A DNA stretch of 64,000 bases from Carya illinoinensis (taxonomy: Eukaryota > Streptophyta > Magnoliopsida > Fagales > Juglandaceae): the NCBI RefSeq assembly GCF_018687715.1, contig NC_056761.1, forward strand, positions 15,581,501-15,645,500, given 5' to 3'. This document shows positions 23,595-35,744 of this stretch, in pieces. The translations under genes and the position numbers were made by a program. The notes under the pieces are model-generated. The model had not been told where the DNA came from. It worked only from the letters and a program-made list of their open reading frames with translations, and made no database searches. Numbering within the stretch: position 1 is the first letter of the stretch; every line of letters begins with the position of its first letter.

Positions 23595-24864
23595 CATGAT
23601 ACCCTGTTTTTACGCGTATTTTTATTGAAATGATATTTTAATTTAATTAAAATATTGGTTCTTTTGTTTTAAATTTATCGAATTTTAATTGGATTTATTT
23701 AGTTGTGAAATTTATTTTTAGGTGTTTTCTTAATATTAATTATTGTTTGTGTTTGGATTATTTTATTCAATCTATTGCTTATAAAATTATTTTCGTTGGA
23801 TCAATTTCTTGACCCAAGATGTGAGGATTGGACCTCAATTCTTCTCCCCATCTTTTCTTTTTCTCTTTTTTCTTTTTCTTCTTCCTCTTTCTTTTTTTTT
23901 CCCCTTTTCTTTTCTTTCTTCCCATTTTCTCTCCTGGTCTCTCTCTCCCTGCGCGACACTCACTCTCTCTTCCATCCCGTTCATTTTTTTTCATTCAGCC
24001 ATTACACCGCCGCCATGTCGCAGTGACATGCACTGCCCCCACCATCCTCTTCCCCACCTACCGGCACACCTCCCCACCAAATCTCAACCTCAACCGAGCT
24101 GCCGTTAAGCCGCATGCGCCCTACTAAGCCGCAACCCAAAATCCTCCCCGCGCCGACATTGATCCACCTCTGGCCACCACTTCATCACCAACCCCTTTTC
24201 GACCTAACCCACCCATTTCCAGCTCAAATCCATTTCTGGAGCAACCACCATGAGCTCAACTCTGTTTTGGCCATTTTTGGGCTTCCACATCCATTTTCGC
24301 CGCTAGCCACGGCCAACCACCACTTCCATTAGCTTCACCAAAATCTCTAAACCCTTCCCTAACAATTTCAAGTCTTAGTTTGCTCCCATTCAAAAGTGGG
24401 TATTTTGTAACTCACAGCCACAATGCATTTTGCATTGTTGCATTTCTCTTTTGTCACATTTTCCAGCTCCTTGATCCTTCAAAAATTATTTTATAGCGCT
24501 GTAAGTATTTTCCAAACTTCATTTTAGATTTAAATATATTTTTGCTTTATCAATAATTTGTGATTGGTTGCTTATGCTAGACTGAGTTCGATGAGACGTG
24601 GGTCAGTTGGATTGGAGGACAGAGTTGTGCATATAATTGTCTGATATTGATTGATGTTGGAAATTGTTGTTGTTTGTTATTTTTGGTATCTTGTCATAAG
24701 CATTGCATAGTGCATGCATGTTCATGTTTGAAAAAGAAAAATTGGATTTTCGTGTAATTGCATGCATGTACATGTGCTGGGTATTGAAAACTGGGTTTTC
24801 AAGTGAGAAATGATTGTGGGTATATTTGAACGACTGGATTGACTAGTTTGAGTCAAAGGTACTG

Positions 24865-25222
24865 TAGGGATGGTGGTGAGCAACAATGGTGGTAGAGTCC
24901 AACCTGTGATTCCCGCCTACAGACAGACTGGTAGCGATGGTGGTAAGTAGGGACTACGGTAGAGTCCCACCTGTGATTCTCACATATGGTGCATGAATGG
25001 GGATGGTGGTAGAGTCCTACCTATGATTCCCCTTACGGTGCATGGGTAGGGATGGTGGTAAGCAGGGATGATGGTAGAGTCCCGCCTACGATTCCCACCT
25101 ATAAACATACTTGTAGGGATGGTGGTAAGCATGGACGGTGGTAGAGTATCAACTGTCATTCCCACCTACGGTGCACGCATAAGGATGGTGGTAGAGTTAC
25201 GCCTGTGATTTCCACCTATAGT
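24865..25222 (+). repeat. Minisatellite (49-67 bp units) in the 3' LTR
   Basis: Six units begin 'gggatggtggtaagcagggac' or close variants and contain 'gtagagtcccacctgtgattccc'. Unit lengths are about 66, 65, 49, 67, 66 and 49 bp; the short units lack the 'taagcagggatgatgg' segment. The 5' LTR has about three units and the solo LTR at 38423-38470 about one. Confidence 0.88.
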
Positions 25223-25517
25223 GTTATGATGGTTTGGTTAATGGACCATTTTCTGGAAAAATGGAGAGATTGGATTTTTAGGCCATTATTTGGGATAATG
25301 CCAAGGAATTGTTTTAAAGGAAATGTTTTGGGCCCAAATGAGATTTTGGCATGCGTGGAAAAAATGTGAATTTTTGGGACATATGCATATGGCATCATGT
25401 TCATGCATTTGGTTATTGCATGAATGTATTTTTATCTTGAAGTTTGTTTGGATTGTTACTTACCTGCAGTACCATCTTTGGTACCGTAGATTTGGATGTA
25501 GATGATGAGGAGGCTGA

Positions 25518-26777
25518 TTGAGCTAAAATATTGCATGTTTTAGCTATTTAAAACCAATGTATTTTAAATTCTTCATGATACTATTATTGGTTTTAAATGA
25601 AAAAAATAGTTAATAAGCATAAATACGAGTTGCAATTTTTAATTGATTGATATCATATTTATGCTTAATTTTATAACTATGATTTAATGGGACAATATTT
25701 TCTCACATATATAGTTTATTTGTGATAATCTATTTTTCTTTTAATTTATTTTTGAGTGTTATTTTTATTTTCAGTTCAAATAAAATTCACATGATCCAAT
25801 TGGAACTGTTGACCATGAAGAGAAGGAAATAAGAGATGTACTTGGGCAGCTAAAAATAAAGACAGTGACTTTCTATAGATGCATGAAGATTGCGGTGGAA
25901 AAATACATACAATGTAAAGTCAAGAACAAGTTTGACAAAAGAAGAAGTAAAGGAAATGGAGCTGGACGTATACGGAAAGAAAAAGTATTCACATCTGGCG
26001 TCTACTTGAGGCGGCAACTTGTTATCTAGCTTTACGTTGATAACAACATTACAGTGCAGTTAAAGTGGACGTATGGGGAAAAGGGAAAAGGGAAGTGCCG
26101 TGTTTAATTTTTCAGGGAGACGTGTAGGAGTGTTGAGAGAATTGGAGGGAGAGTGAGACGTGAAAGTCTATAGTGAGTGTCGGCTGGGATTAATTTTCCA
26201 AACCAAATCAATAGGTGAGAGACGTGGATGTGGTGTGCAGAAAATTAGCAAGGAGTCATTGCTTTTGCATACCACACGGACACCATGCATGGGACCAACT
26301 TACACATGCAGCTCATATTATTTATTTTTATTGTTTCATTAAACTTTCATTTTAATAGTGATTACAATTGTTATCGTTTAATTTGAGAATTTGTGATTTG
26401 GATACAATGATAAACCCTAGCATATTGGTTTTATGCATTTTCAATTTTCAATATATGTTTTGTCAATTATTTTCTAATCTAGTTTAGTTCTTAATTTAGT
26501 TTTATTAATCTCTGAATTTAATCTGTTAGTCATTTACATTCCAATCCGACAATCAAACATCTAAAAATATGAATCTAGTCCATGACTAGTAACCTCTTCC
26601 ATCCATTGTACATATCATCCTCTTATTTTCTCTTTGTGAAGTTTTTCACATTTTTCAACAAGTTTAATTTTAAGTAACTTTCCCTGAGGAGACGATCTAG
26701 GAATTTATTCCTAATTATTACACGACATCCTCCTGCACTTGGGATAACATTAGTGCTACTCATTTTTGAGTGAGTCA
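25518..26777. mobile_element. 1.26-kb insertion with 8-bp target duplication, unclassified
   Basis: It interrupts an LTR. The word GAGGCTGA is present at both 25510-25517 and 26778-26785 but once in the uninterrupted LTR. The left end has two AT-rich inverted repeats: 'taaaaccaat' with 'attggtttta', and 'aagcataaata' with 'tatttatgctt'. The right end ('ccctgaggagacgat', 'cacgacatcctcctgcactt') resembles leader sequence of Tat/Athila-type Ty3 elements. No ORF is recognisable. An 8-bp duplication fits hAT, but the ends are not inverted repeats, so the class is open. Confidence 0.65.
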
Positions 26778-27179
26778 GAGGCTGAGCTTGAGGAGGCAGC
26801 TTCGCCGTTGGATTGATTTGGTGCTTTTGGTTATTTATTGGAAAACTATTTCTCTATCTTTAAATTATGTATTTTGGTTTTATGATGATAGTAGAACTTG
26901 TAATATTTTTAGTACGCTTATTTTTAAGTGAGCTTGTATTTAAACAAAATTTGGTACTTAGTCAACTGATTTTATTTATCCACTGCATTATTTTTGTTGT
27001 ACACGTGTTGCTTGTCCACACACGTGGCACTTGGCGATGGGATGCATGACCCGTGTTGTCATCATCCCGATGCCTTCATTATCACGTGTCCGTACGTGGG
27101 AGTTAAGGGCGTCACATTTCAGCCGCACCCGACTCTGGCCATAATTTGGTAGCTCGACTTTGTTGCACCTCAATCTCAC

Positions 27180-29102
27180 TGTTGCTGTTCTAGCCTTTGT
27201 CTTTGGGTAAGTTTGCCGCCACCCTCTAGTTGTAGAATAATTTTGGCTGCTTTGAGTATGATTTCAGGTTTTACATGTAAATGGTAGTAAATTACGAGCA
27301 TGCCCTTATGCAACTCATGGAAAATCTGATGTTTGGGATGGGCCTAGGTTTTTATGATGGTTTTGATCTTATATTGAGCTTGAGGTAAGTTGGACTTGTT
27401 TTTGAGTTGGGTTTGCTTTGTGGGAAATTTTGATGATACAAATTTTTATGAGGAACTTGATTTCTTAGGTGGGTTTGGGTTTAACTAATTCTTGAAATTA
27501 GTATATTATTTTGTTTGGAGAATTTTTTTGTAAAGCAAAGTATTTGGGAAATAATGATATTTTAGGGTTAAGTGAATTTTTAGGTTTTCGAGGTATTAGA
27601 TGAGCGATTTAAGTATGTCAGGTGTAAATATGAGATAAGTGTTCAATTGGAGATTTATTCAAACTACATGATTTTCTATAGGTGACGATTGATTTACTTT
27701 TCATTCAGAACTCTTGTGGAGAAATTTTGAAAAGCTAAGAAGTTCAGGTAGACGGAGATCCTATGCTAGACTTGCATAAAAGAAATGAGGTTGATTTTGA
27801 AATATACATGTTTTTTTTGTAAAGAAATCTGAAAACAACCTCAATTATATGTTCTGCATATGCATAAAATTTGTATAAGAGAAAGAATTTTTTTTGTTAT
27901 GACGGGTGTAGAGATGAACTAATTTTGTGCATTCTATTTTTTGAACTATGCAAATAAAGCAAATATGAAATTTATGAAAATTTGAACATGTGACGCAAAG
28001 ATGTTCTGAATCTATTTTTCAATAGGTGAAATGATCTGAATTTATTTCAGTACTCTATTTTGATGTGATGTGGTATCTTAAAAACCTTTGGCATGACTTT
28101 CTGATTCTGTTCTGACTCTAAATTCTGGTTCTGATATGGTGACTTTGATTCTATTTTGCTCTGATATATGGCCATGTCACAAGACATAATAGCAACTTCT
28201 GGCCCTATCACGAGATATAAATAATGATCTTTGGTCCAGTCATGGGATATAATAGTGACCTCTGGCCCTGTTACGGGAAATAATAGTGACCTCTAGCCCT
28301 GTCATGGGATATAATAGTGACCTCTAGCCCTATCACAGGATATAATAATGGTCTCTACTCTAAGTGCAATCGCTTTGGTAACATGGTGATTTATGTTCTG
28401 TTTGGCTTTCCGCAGAATGCACAACCCTACCACGGGGGTTAAACATGGTCTTTGTTCTGGTATGATGCTCTGATATAATATGATAAGATGAAAATGTTTA
28501 GTCATGTTGTGCCAAATGAGTCTTTGCATATGAAAAGTTTGTTTTTGAATATGAATAATTTGAAGTGTCGCTCTAATTTTCTGATAATAAGTATTTTTTT
28601 GTGTTTTGCATATTAAATCTAAAATGTTTTGGTTTTTCATTTTGAATTTTGTGAAAATGCTCATGTTTACATACTAATATATGTTCTTTACTCACTGAGT
28701 TTTTGATAATTCCCTCCTTATCTTTATACATTTTTTAGATAATCTTGATGGTTCTATTGAGAGCAAGAGTAGGCAGTGTTAAAGAGGCTTGATGTTCGTA
28801 GAGGAATAAGTGTGTAAGGATACAAGTACTTATTTGAGAGTTAAAGTTAGTAAAATGATTATTATTATTATTATTTTGGTTATTTAGATATGACGAGTTA
28901 ATGATATTTTCAAGTCTTTGGGGAGTTTCTAATTTATTTTCTTGAGAAATTCTTTGTTTCCCCTATGAAGAAACATGGATATTTGGGGTGAGCAAATGGA
29001 TTAATATTTTATGAAGCCTTTTGGATTTTATAGTTATGATATTTGAGTTGATATTGAGTAATAAGAGCTAACTCTCCGAACCTCTGGGACTGGGGCGTTA
29101 CA
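27180..29102 (+). repeat. LTR-type repeat, family B, copy 1
   Basis: From about 27660 it is homologous to 61500-62715. Both share 'gaggttgactttt...acatg', 'ttcagtactctgttttgatgtgatatggcatc', 'accctaccacgggggttaaa' and 'tactcactgagtttttgat'-type landmarks in the same order. It ends GGGGCGTTACA at 29102, like a gypsy-type LTR terminus. No coding sequence is visible. Its start is uncertain, so it may be a solo LTR or an LTR fragment. Confidence 0.65.
28167..28358 (+). repeat. 31-bp tandem minisatellite in the family B repeat
   Basis: Six imperfect units of the type 'tggccctgtcacgggatataatagtgacctc' stand in series. The second copy of family B (61500-62715) lacks this expansion and has only a single 'ccctaccataggggttaaatatggtctct' phrase. 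Confidence 0.88.
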
Positions 29103-29655
29103 GAAAGGGATTTCCTTCACTCACTATCTACAAGGTTGTTGCTAGACTCACAACACTTTCATCTATATAGCAAGCAAGGTTGTAGCTTTTAGCGCTACCT
29201 GCTTTGTCATATACGACAGTGAAATCACAAGTGTTTCAATTATTATAACAAGTTTGGCTGCCATTCTAGTTACATTGATTTTGACTTTACATTATAGACT
29301 TTGGGTGGATATATTCAGCTCAACATATGTTTCTAGGTTTCTTTTTCGACCACATGAATGTAGAGTTTTCTAGGAAAAAATCAACTAGGCAATTGACTGG
29401 TAGAAAAACCAAACTGCTAGACAAAAGAAAAGGAAGGGGAATTGTCAAAGCCAATCAAGTGATTTTGAACTAGCTAGATGTATTACTATCCTTTTTGTTA
29501 CATTGATTATAAACTGTACTTTGCATTCCCAAATCCACGGTTTTATGGTAGTGAAGCTGCTGTTTAGTAAGAACTTCCATTTGACAAACTGTAATGTGCC
29601 CCTCCTCTGTATGCCTCCTTTTGTTAATCCATTACTTTGCAAGCACATGATCGAC
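29103..29655. other. Intergenic sequence, no gene seen
   Basis: AT-rich unique-looking sequence between the family B repeat and the LINE 3' end. The small ORFs have no recognisable domain. Confidence 0.6.
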
Positions 29656-29997
29656 TTTTTTGTTTTTAAAAAAGAGCCGGTAGCCACCCACATAGCAGCC
29701 CCATCCCAAGTTTATTCATAGCCCTCACTTGTGGTGGAGGAAAACCGTGGTTACAAAAAGGACACCTGAGGGATACAGAATAAAATAAGAAGACCAAACC
29801 TAGGCATCAAAAACTAACTAAACAAAAACAAACTACAAACACCAAACCAAATACAAAGAGCCCCACAAAACATAAATAACCCAGCTCTAAAACAGGATCC
29901 CACCAGAAACCAAAAAAACCTGCAAAACAAAGAAAGCCAAAAAAACCAAGACAAATACGCATCAAAACAAGAAAACAAGACAAGACAAACCTGGGAC

Positions 29998-32900
29998 ATC
30001 TTAGGAGATACGCAGGTAAGGAAAACCAAGTCTGTCCATACGAAGAAGACCTCGTAAATGACTAGGCAAGTCACGGTCAACAGGCCAATCCTTATTGAGG
30101 CCCCTGGCACCCTGCTTAGCAAGAAAATTAGCCACACAATTTCCTTCACGATAAATATGACTCACACGATAATCCATGCAGGTAAGATAGCTACTTAATT
30201 CGTCCCAATAATCTTCCAGATACCAAATATTACATTCACTTTTAATAATCCAATTGACCAAAATATGAGAGTCTGATTCTATATCCACCTCATAAAAACC
30301 CATCTGATGACACCTGCGGACCCCCTCCAAAAGACTCCTCATCTTAGCAAAATTATTGGATCCTATGCCTAAATGAACAGAATAAGCCATGCAGAGTCTA
30401 CCACAATTATCACGAATGACACCCCCAGCACTAGCCTACCCAAGATTGCCCAAACTACTACCATCTGAGTTAAGCTTCACCCAATCCTGCCTAGGTTTCA
30501 CCATCTTACCACTTGAACCTTCTTAGGCCTGGGCAATAAGATTGGAATATCCAATCTATTTAAAAGGGCCACATCATGATTCAAAATATGAGTAACTTTC
30601 ATAATCAAATGCATAATACGACGGATCCAAAATTTAATAACTTGCCACACCGACTCCACTGTGTCAATCTTATTTTCATACCGAGCTTTACAGCGCCAAT
30701 CCCAAAGCTTCCAAGACACAATAGAGGGAAGAAGACCAAAAATAAGGCGAATCTGAGAAGACTTACCCGCACGACGAAACCAAAAATTAATTTGATCATT
30801 CCAAGTAAGAAAAACTCCCATATGCATGCCTAAATTGACTGCAACCAAGTGCCAAATTTTTCGAGCAATATCCCCATTTCAAAGCACGTGATTCAGATCT
30901 TCAGAATGACCCATGAGGCAACAATTGCATTTAGAGACTATTGGGATACCAGTATTTCTAATCTTTTCATCAACACTCAAACAATTATGAATAGCCTTCC
31001 ACATCATAATAGAGATTTTCTTAGGGAGGTTGTTGTGCCAAATCCACTGAGCCCAAGGTAAAGGAGAAGCCCTCACCCGAATGCAGTCCCAGGCACTTTT
31101 GGTAGAAAAATTTCCGTTATTATCTTTCAACCAAATAACAACATCATTCCCCTCTTTACTCCGAGCCAATAACTGCCACAAATGAGAAGCTTGCTGATAA
31201 CCCACTAGCCTCTCCAGCAAGGAGAAATCCCAACCATTATCAAGACGACACTCTTTAATCTTCAACAACGGATGCCCAATCACAGGATGTATAGCACACA
31301 GAGGATCCCTATCATCCCAGTTATCGTACCAGAAAGAAAGATTACCTTCTCTAACAATCCACTTTGAATTAGACAGAACATCTGGAATACACCTAACAAT
31401 AGATTTCCAAAACCTAGTACCCTTCGTAGGCTCCAAAAGAGATAAGTGATTGCCTCGAACATACTTACCTGTAAAGAAATCAGCCCAAAGAGACTTGCCC
31501 TGAATAAGACGCCAAGCAAGTTTGCAGTGTAAGGCCTTTTGAATATCATCAAAATCCGGAATACCCAAACCACCTTCCTCAATAGGCCTACAAATATTTT
31601 TCCAAGCGACCCATTTTCGTTTTCCTCTCCCGTCAACGTTGCCCCAAAAGAAAGAACTTAAAATTATGTTCAAAGCCAAAATCACAGTATGAGGAACCTG
31701 TAAAACAGGCAGAAGGTGGGTAGCCATACTTGATAGCACATGTCGAAGGAGGATTGTCCGGCCACTAGCAGAGAGCATCTTCATTTTCCAACCCGCAATC
31801 TTCTTGTTAATTTTACCAACCAATTCACCACAGTCATTAGTTCTGAGCCTCCCATCCACTATTGGAACACCCAAGTACTTAAAAGGAAAAGTCCCTTCAA
31901 CAAAACCAGTAGTGCGAAGTAAGGAAGCCTTCCTATAAAGAAGAATCTTACGAGAGAAATAAATAGCACTCTTTTCTTTACTAAGGAATTGACCCGACCA
32001 AGATTTTTACAATTTAAGAACCTGCATCAATTTCCTTATAGACTTTTGAGCACCATTAGCAAAAACAACAATATCATCCGCATACATAAGATGAGATATA
32101 AGCGGGGTGCCTCGAGCTTGGGAGAACTGACCAATTGATCCATTATCAAAAGAAGCCTTAATAAGGCATGAGAGCACCTCTTGCATGATTATGAATAAGG
32201 AGAGAGCGGGTCACCCTGCCTCAGACCGCATTTCCCTTTGAAAAAACCCAAGGTACCATTCATCATAATTGAATACCAAGGCGTAGAGATGCACATATCA
32301 ATAAGGTTGCACACCCTAGGAGAAAACCCGAAAGCTGCCAAAACATGTAATAAAAATTTCCAGTCAACTCTATCATAGGCCTTAGACATGTCAAGCTTGA
32401 TAACCACATTGCCCCCATTGGATTTTTTATGAATCGAATGAACCATCTCTTGGGTAAGACTAATATTTTCAAAAATATTTCGGCCAGGAATGAAAGCTCC
32501 TTGTTCCTGTGAAATCATCTTAACAAGCAAAATTAGTCATAAGATTCACAATAATTTTAGCACAAATCTTGTAAGTCACAGAACAAAGGTTGATAGGTCT
32601 GAATTTATCAAAACCCGTAGGATTTTCCATTTTGGGAATCAAAACTATAAAAGAGGCAGTGTAAAACCTGGGAAGAGAAGAATTAATAAAAAAATCATTA
32701 ATGGCTTCCAAAAGCTCATCTTTTACAATATTCCAACAAAATCTGAAAAAACTAGAACCAAAGCCATCCGGTCCTGGACTACTTTCAATGGGGATACTAA
32801 AAAGAGCATCCTTCATTTCCTCAAGAGTAGGTGCTTTACAAATGTCCAAATTTTCATCTGGAGTGATGACAGGAGAAATCAGATCACTTAATGTGGGCAA

Positions 32901-34124
32901 AAGACTATTTCTCTCAGCTCCTAAGAATCGAGTAAAATAGTCCATAGCTGCCTGATGAATATTAGAAGGGGACTCTAACACCGTTCCATCAGATAAACAC
33001 ATAGTTTTGACCCTTTTATGATTTTTAGCATTCAAATAAGCTTGGTAAAACTTCAAATTCTGATCCCTATCTTTTAACCAACTTTTTTTAGCCATATGGG
33101 AAATACGGGTGTCCTCTCTGCCCATCCAAGTGAAAAGCTCGAACTTGGAGGCCATGAGATCATTTTCATATTCAATATTATAATTATCTTGAAGACTAAT
33201 CTCCAGGTTCTCAATGTGGTTCTCTAGATCATTAATAGTGGTATTAGTCCTACCAAACACTTGTTTACTCCAATCCCTTAAAACCATTTTGAGCCTTTTT
33301 AATTTCCAAGATAATTTAAACATACCAGAACTAGTGACCTCCTCTTTCCAAACCCCCTCAACCATGCGAAGGAAGTCCGCATGATCAGTCCACATATACT
33401 GAAAATGAAAAGGGCAAGGTCCATACCTGAAAGGGTCAATACCCATTTGAATTACCAGTGGCGAATGATCAGAAGTCGTTCGAGCTAAAACCTGGTAAGA
33501 CAGATTAGGGAATTGATTAAGAAAATTAGAATCAAGGAGACAACGGTCTAACCTGGCCCAAATCCAAGCTAGCCCACCTTGACCATTACACCAAGTCATT
33601 CTCGAGCCTTGATGAGACATATCTAGCAAACCACAGTTTCGAATGAACGTGTTAAAATCCTCCATCGTAGCAAAAGGTTGGGGAAGACCACCTCGTCGTT
33701 CTGTATCAACTTTTATTATGTTAAAGTCACCACAAACCACCCAAGGAAAATTCCCATGACCATTTGCTTCTAGATCTTCCCAAAGAGTCTTTCTCTCAAA
33801 CTGATTACACTTAGCGTACACAATGGTAAGCACATAAACAGTTCCATTGTCCTCAACTTTCACAGAGATAAATTGATTGGTTCCAGCTAGCCAATGAACA
33901 GAAACATTAGAATTCCACATCAACCAGATTTTACCACCATGAGCTTCATTAGTTAAAAAAGATTCACAACTGAACCTTCTCAGGAATGAAAGAATTTTAT
34001 CTTCTAACAAAAAAGGCTCTGCCAAAGCTATAATATTAGGACAGAACTGTTGAATAAGTTTCCTCAAGCGCACTTGAGAAGTGCGAACTCCCCGAATATT
34101 CCAAAACATAAAAGGACTAATCAT
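29998..34124 (-). pseudogene. LINE ORF2: endonuclease, reverse transcriptase, RNase H
   Basis: The start is ATG at 34124. The APE-type endonuclease shows FWNIRG, AEP, CGDFN and SDHSP. RT shows SPGPDGFG, LIPK, FRPINLC, GAFIPGRNI, LDMSKAYDRV and LRQGDPLSPY. The catalytic YADD box lies near 32075-32086 (minus strand). Next come the thumb and zf-RVT (WIWHNNLPKKISIMMWK) and RNase H (NSDGS near 30455 to HIYREGNCVANFLAKQG near 30135). It is broken by frameshifts near 32520, 32190 and 30490 and by stops near 31996, 30875 and 30436. It should nick target DNA and prime cDNA synthesis, but this copy is inactive. Confidence 0.92.
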
Positions 34125-35632
34125 AAGTTAAGTTTAGATGGGTGTGTAGTCGCCCTTGTAGAATACCTTTTATTAAAATTTCCAATAGATTTTTGAAGGC
34201 CTTCAGACTCAAAGCAGTAGTCTTTTCCCATGTCCTCTTTAAGATGATCTCTATCTGAGTCTTGGTCCAAATGTACTTCATATCTGGCATCCAATTCAAT
34301 AAACGGTGCAGCATGATCATGCAATTCTTTATTAATAATCACGGACTGAGACTCAGTCAAAATAGAAACCCCATTCGGCCCCTTGGAATGGAAAGACTCA
34401 TCATAAGGCCCATCCTCTCCAAAGCCCACGGATGCAGGCATAGTTTCTTTCTCATTATATTCATTGTCAACTCTCTGTTCTGCAATACCCATAGTACCAG
34501 TTTTGAATATTTTACCTGTAGGTTGTCCCTCACTAACAAAGTCCAAAGAAGCTACAGGTTTGCCAATTGCCACCTAATTTTCCTTTTGCCCCGACTCAAA
34601 AACTGGTTCCATTGGCTGTATAAACTACATGCCCTCCATATCCAGAGTTTCACCGATATCATCATTTATACGTTCTTTGTCAGTAATTCCCACTCCCAAC
34701 CCATCAAAACCATGATCTTCTTTCGTTCCACGGGTGGCCTCCGATTCATGTATTTGCACAATAGCCAATGAGTCCGTAACTATTTTCAGATTAGACGAAA
34801 TCTCCCGATTGCTAGGTTCCCCAAGTTCTTCAACCACCACTCCCTCAAACTGCACCAAAGGCTTCTCATATTTCTGTAAATTAGTATCCTCGTGGTCTTT
34901 CTCTCCCTTAGCTCTTCTGGATTTTTGCACCCATATCTTCCCGACCTTAGCCTTATATTTTTGTTCCCGTCCACTACATTTTTGTATACTGTGACCTTGA
35001 CATCTACAAGAAGGACAGTAAGCCGGCAGAGTTTCATAGATGATCTCTTGCCTTCTACTTCGTTGCATGCCCAGCATACCAGTCCAAAAATGAGTGATTG
35101 GCTTCTTAGAAGCGTTGATTTCTAAACACACCCGTGCCCCATCTGTGCTAGTTGCACAAGTTGTCGGATTGTCCCTACATATGAATTTTCCCAATGGTGC
35201 GGTAAACATTTTCAGAACAGAGGAGTGGTAACAGTTTGGCGGAAGACCCAGTAGAAAAACCCAAACCGGAACCGTTGGTGGTTTGAAATCCTCATCAAAC
35301 TCCGGTGTCCATGCAAATTGTCTGTAATGAACCCCCTCCATGTCATACGATTCCCTCAAAAGGGCTTTAAGAAAATCCGCTTCATTAGACATGCGGATAA
35401 ATATATTCCTGGGATGCTTCATTGCAGAGACTACCGGTACACTAGACAAGCTCCAGCGATTTCGGATAAACGCACGGATGGAATCAAGGGACGGCCTTTG
35501 TCGAAGAAACTTTATCACCATCAAATATCTGAATGGTTCTGCAATTTTTGCAATCTCATCCGATGAAAACATGAAAAAGAGTTCACCATCAGCAAGTTTG
35601 GGCTGCCGGAACGGAACCATTGTCTCAGGCAA
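34121..35632 (-). pseudogene. LINE ORF1 (DUF4283 and zinc-knuckle nucleic-acid-binding protein)
   Basis: About 503 codons in one frame, broken by two in-frame TAG codons near 34625 and 34560. The N-terminal DUF4283-like part contains FRYLMVIKFLRQRPSLDSI and VPVWVFLLGLP. It is followed by a CCHC-like knuckle YCPSCRCQGHSIQKC. The C-terminal third is hydrophilic and variable. In plant L1 elements this protein binds the element RNA and forms the ribonucleoprotein. The stop TGA overlaps the ORF2 ATG as ATGA. Apart from the two stops the frame is intact. Confidence 0.87.
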
Positions 35633-35744
35633 TGGTTAGGGCATTGCCGAAACCAGATCAGCATGCTATTCTAATATAATAAGGTTTTTATACTAGGGTA
35701 TGGGTGTCACATTTGAGTAGTATCTGAGTGATCTTGGGAGTTCC

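Larger units (their letters stand above)
19811..27116 (+). mobile_element. Non-autonomous Tekay-related LTR element (LARD-like)
   Basis: The 5' LTR is 19811-21757. The primer-binding site is at 21760-21771. An internal region of about 1.8 kb lacks gag-pol, and the 3' LTR starts near 23595 and ends at 27116. The leader around 22106-22135 ('tatggcagaaagatg...atcaagaa') echoes the gag start of the autonomous element near 3833, after which homology is lost. No obvious polypurine tract precedes the 3' LTR. I could not confirm a target duplication: the flanks are TCTCT and TTTCA. The 3' LTR is split by an insertion at 25518-26777. Confidence 0.88.
23595..27116 (+). repeat. 3' LTR of the LARD-like element, interrupted
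   Basis: It is homologous to 19811-21757. It runs 23595-25517, is broken by an insertion, and resumes at about 26786-27116 to end AAGGGCGTCACA. Its first bases read CATGATACC, so the TG terminus has decayed. It is longer than the 5' LTR mainly because of the expanded minisatellite at 24865-25222. Confidence 0.87.
29656..35650 (-). mobile_element. L1-type plant LINE with RNase H, nearly complete
   Basis: On the minus strand the element reads ORF1 (35632-34121) and ORF2 (34124 to about 29998). ORF2 holds endonuclease, RT, zf-RVT and RNase H domains. A non-coding 3' region ends in an A-rich stretch near 29660 ('ttttttaaaaacaaaaaag' on the minus strand). There are few frameshifts or stops compared with other elements here, suggesting a fairly recent insertion. 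I could not find target-site duplications, so both outer limits are approximate and the 5' UTR may be truncated. Confidence 0.9.

Noticed and set aside
29640..35720. Target-site duplication for the LINE
   Set aside because: I compared words near 29640-29665 with 35640-35720 and found no convincing match, so the ends are left approximate.
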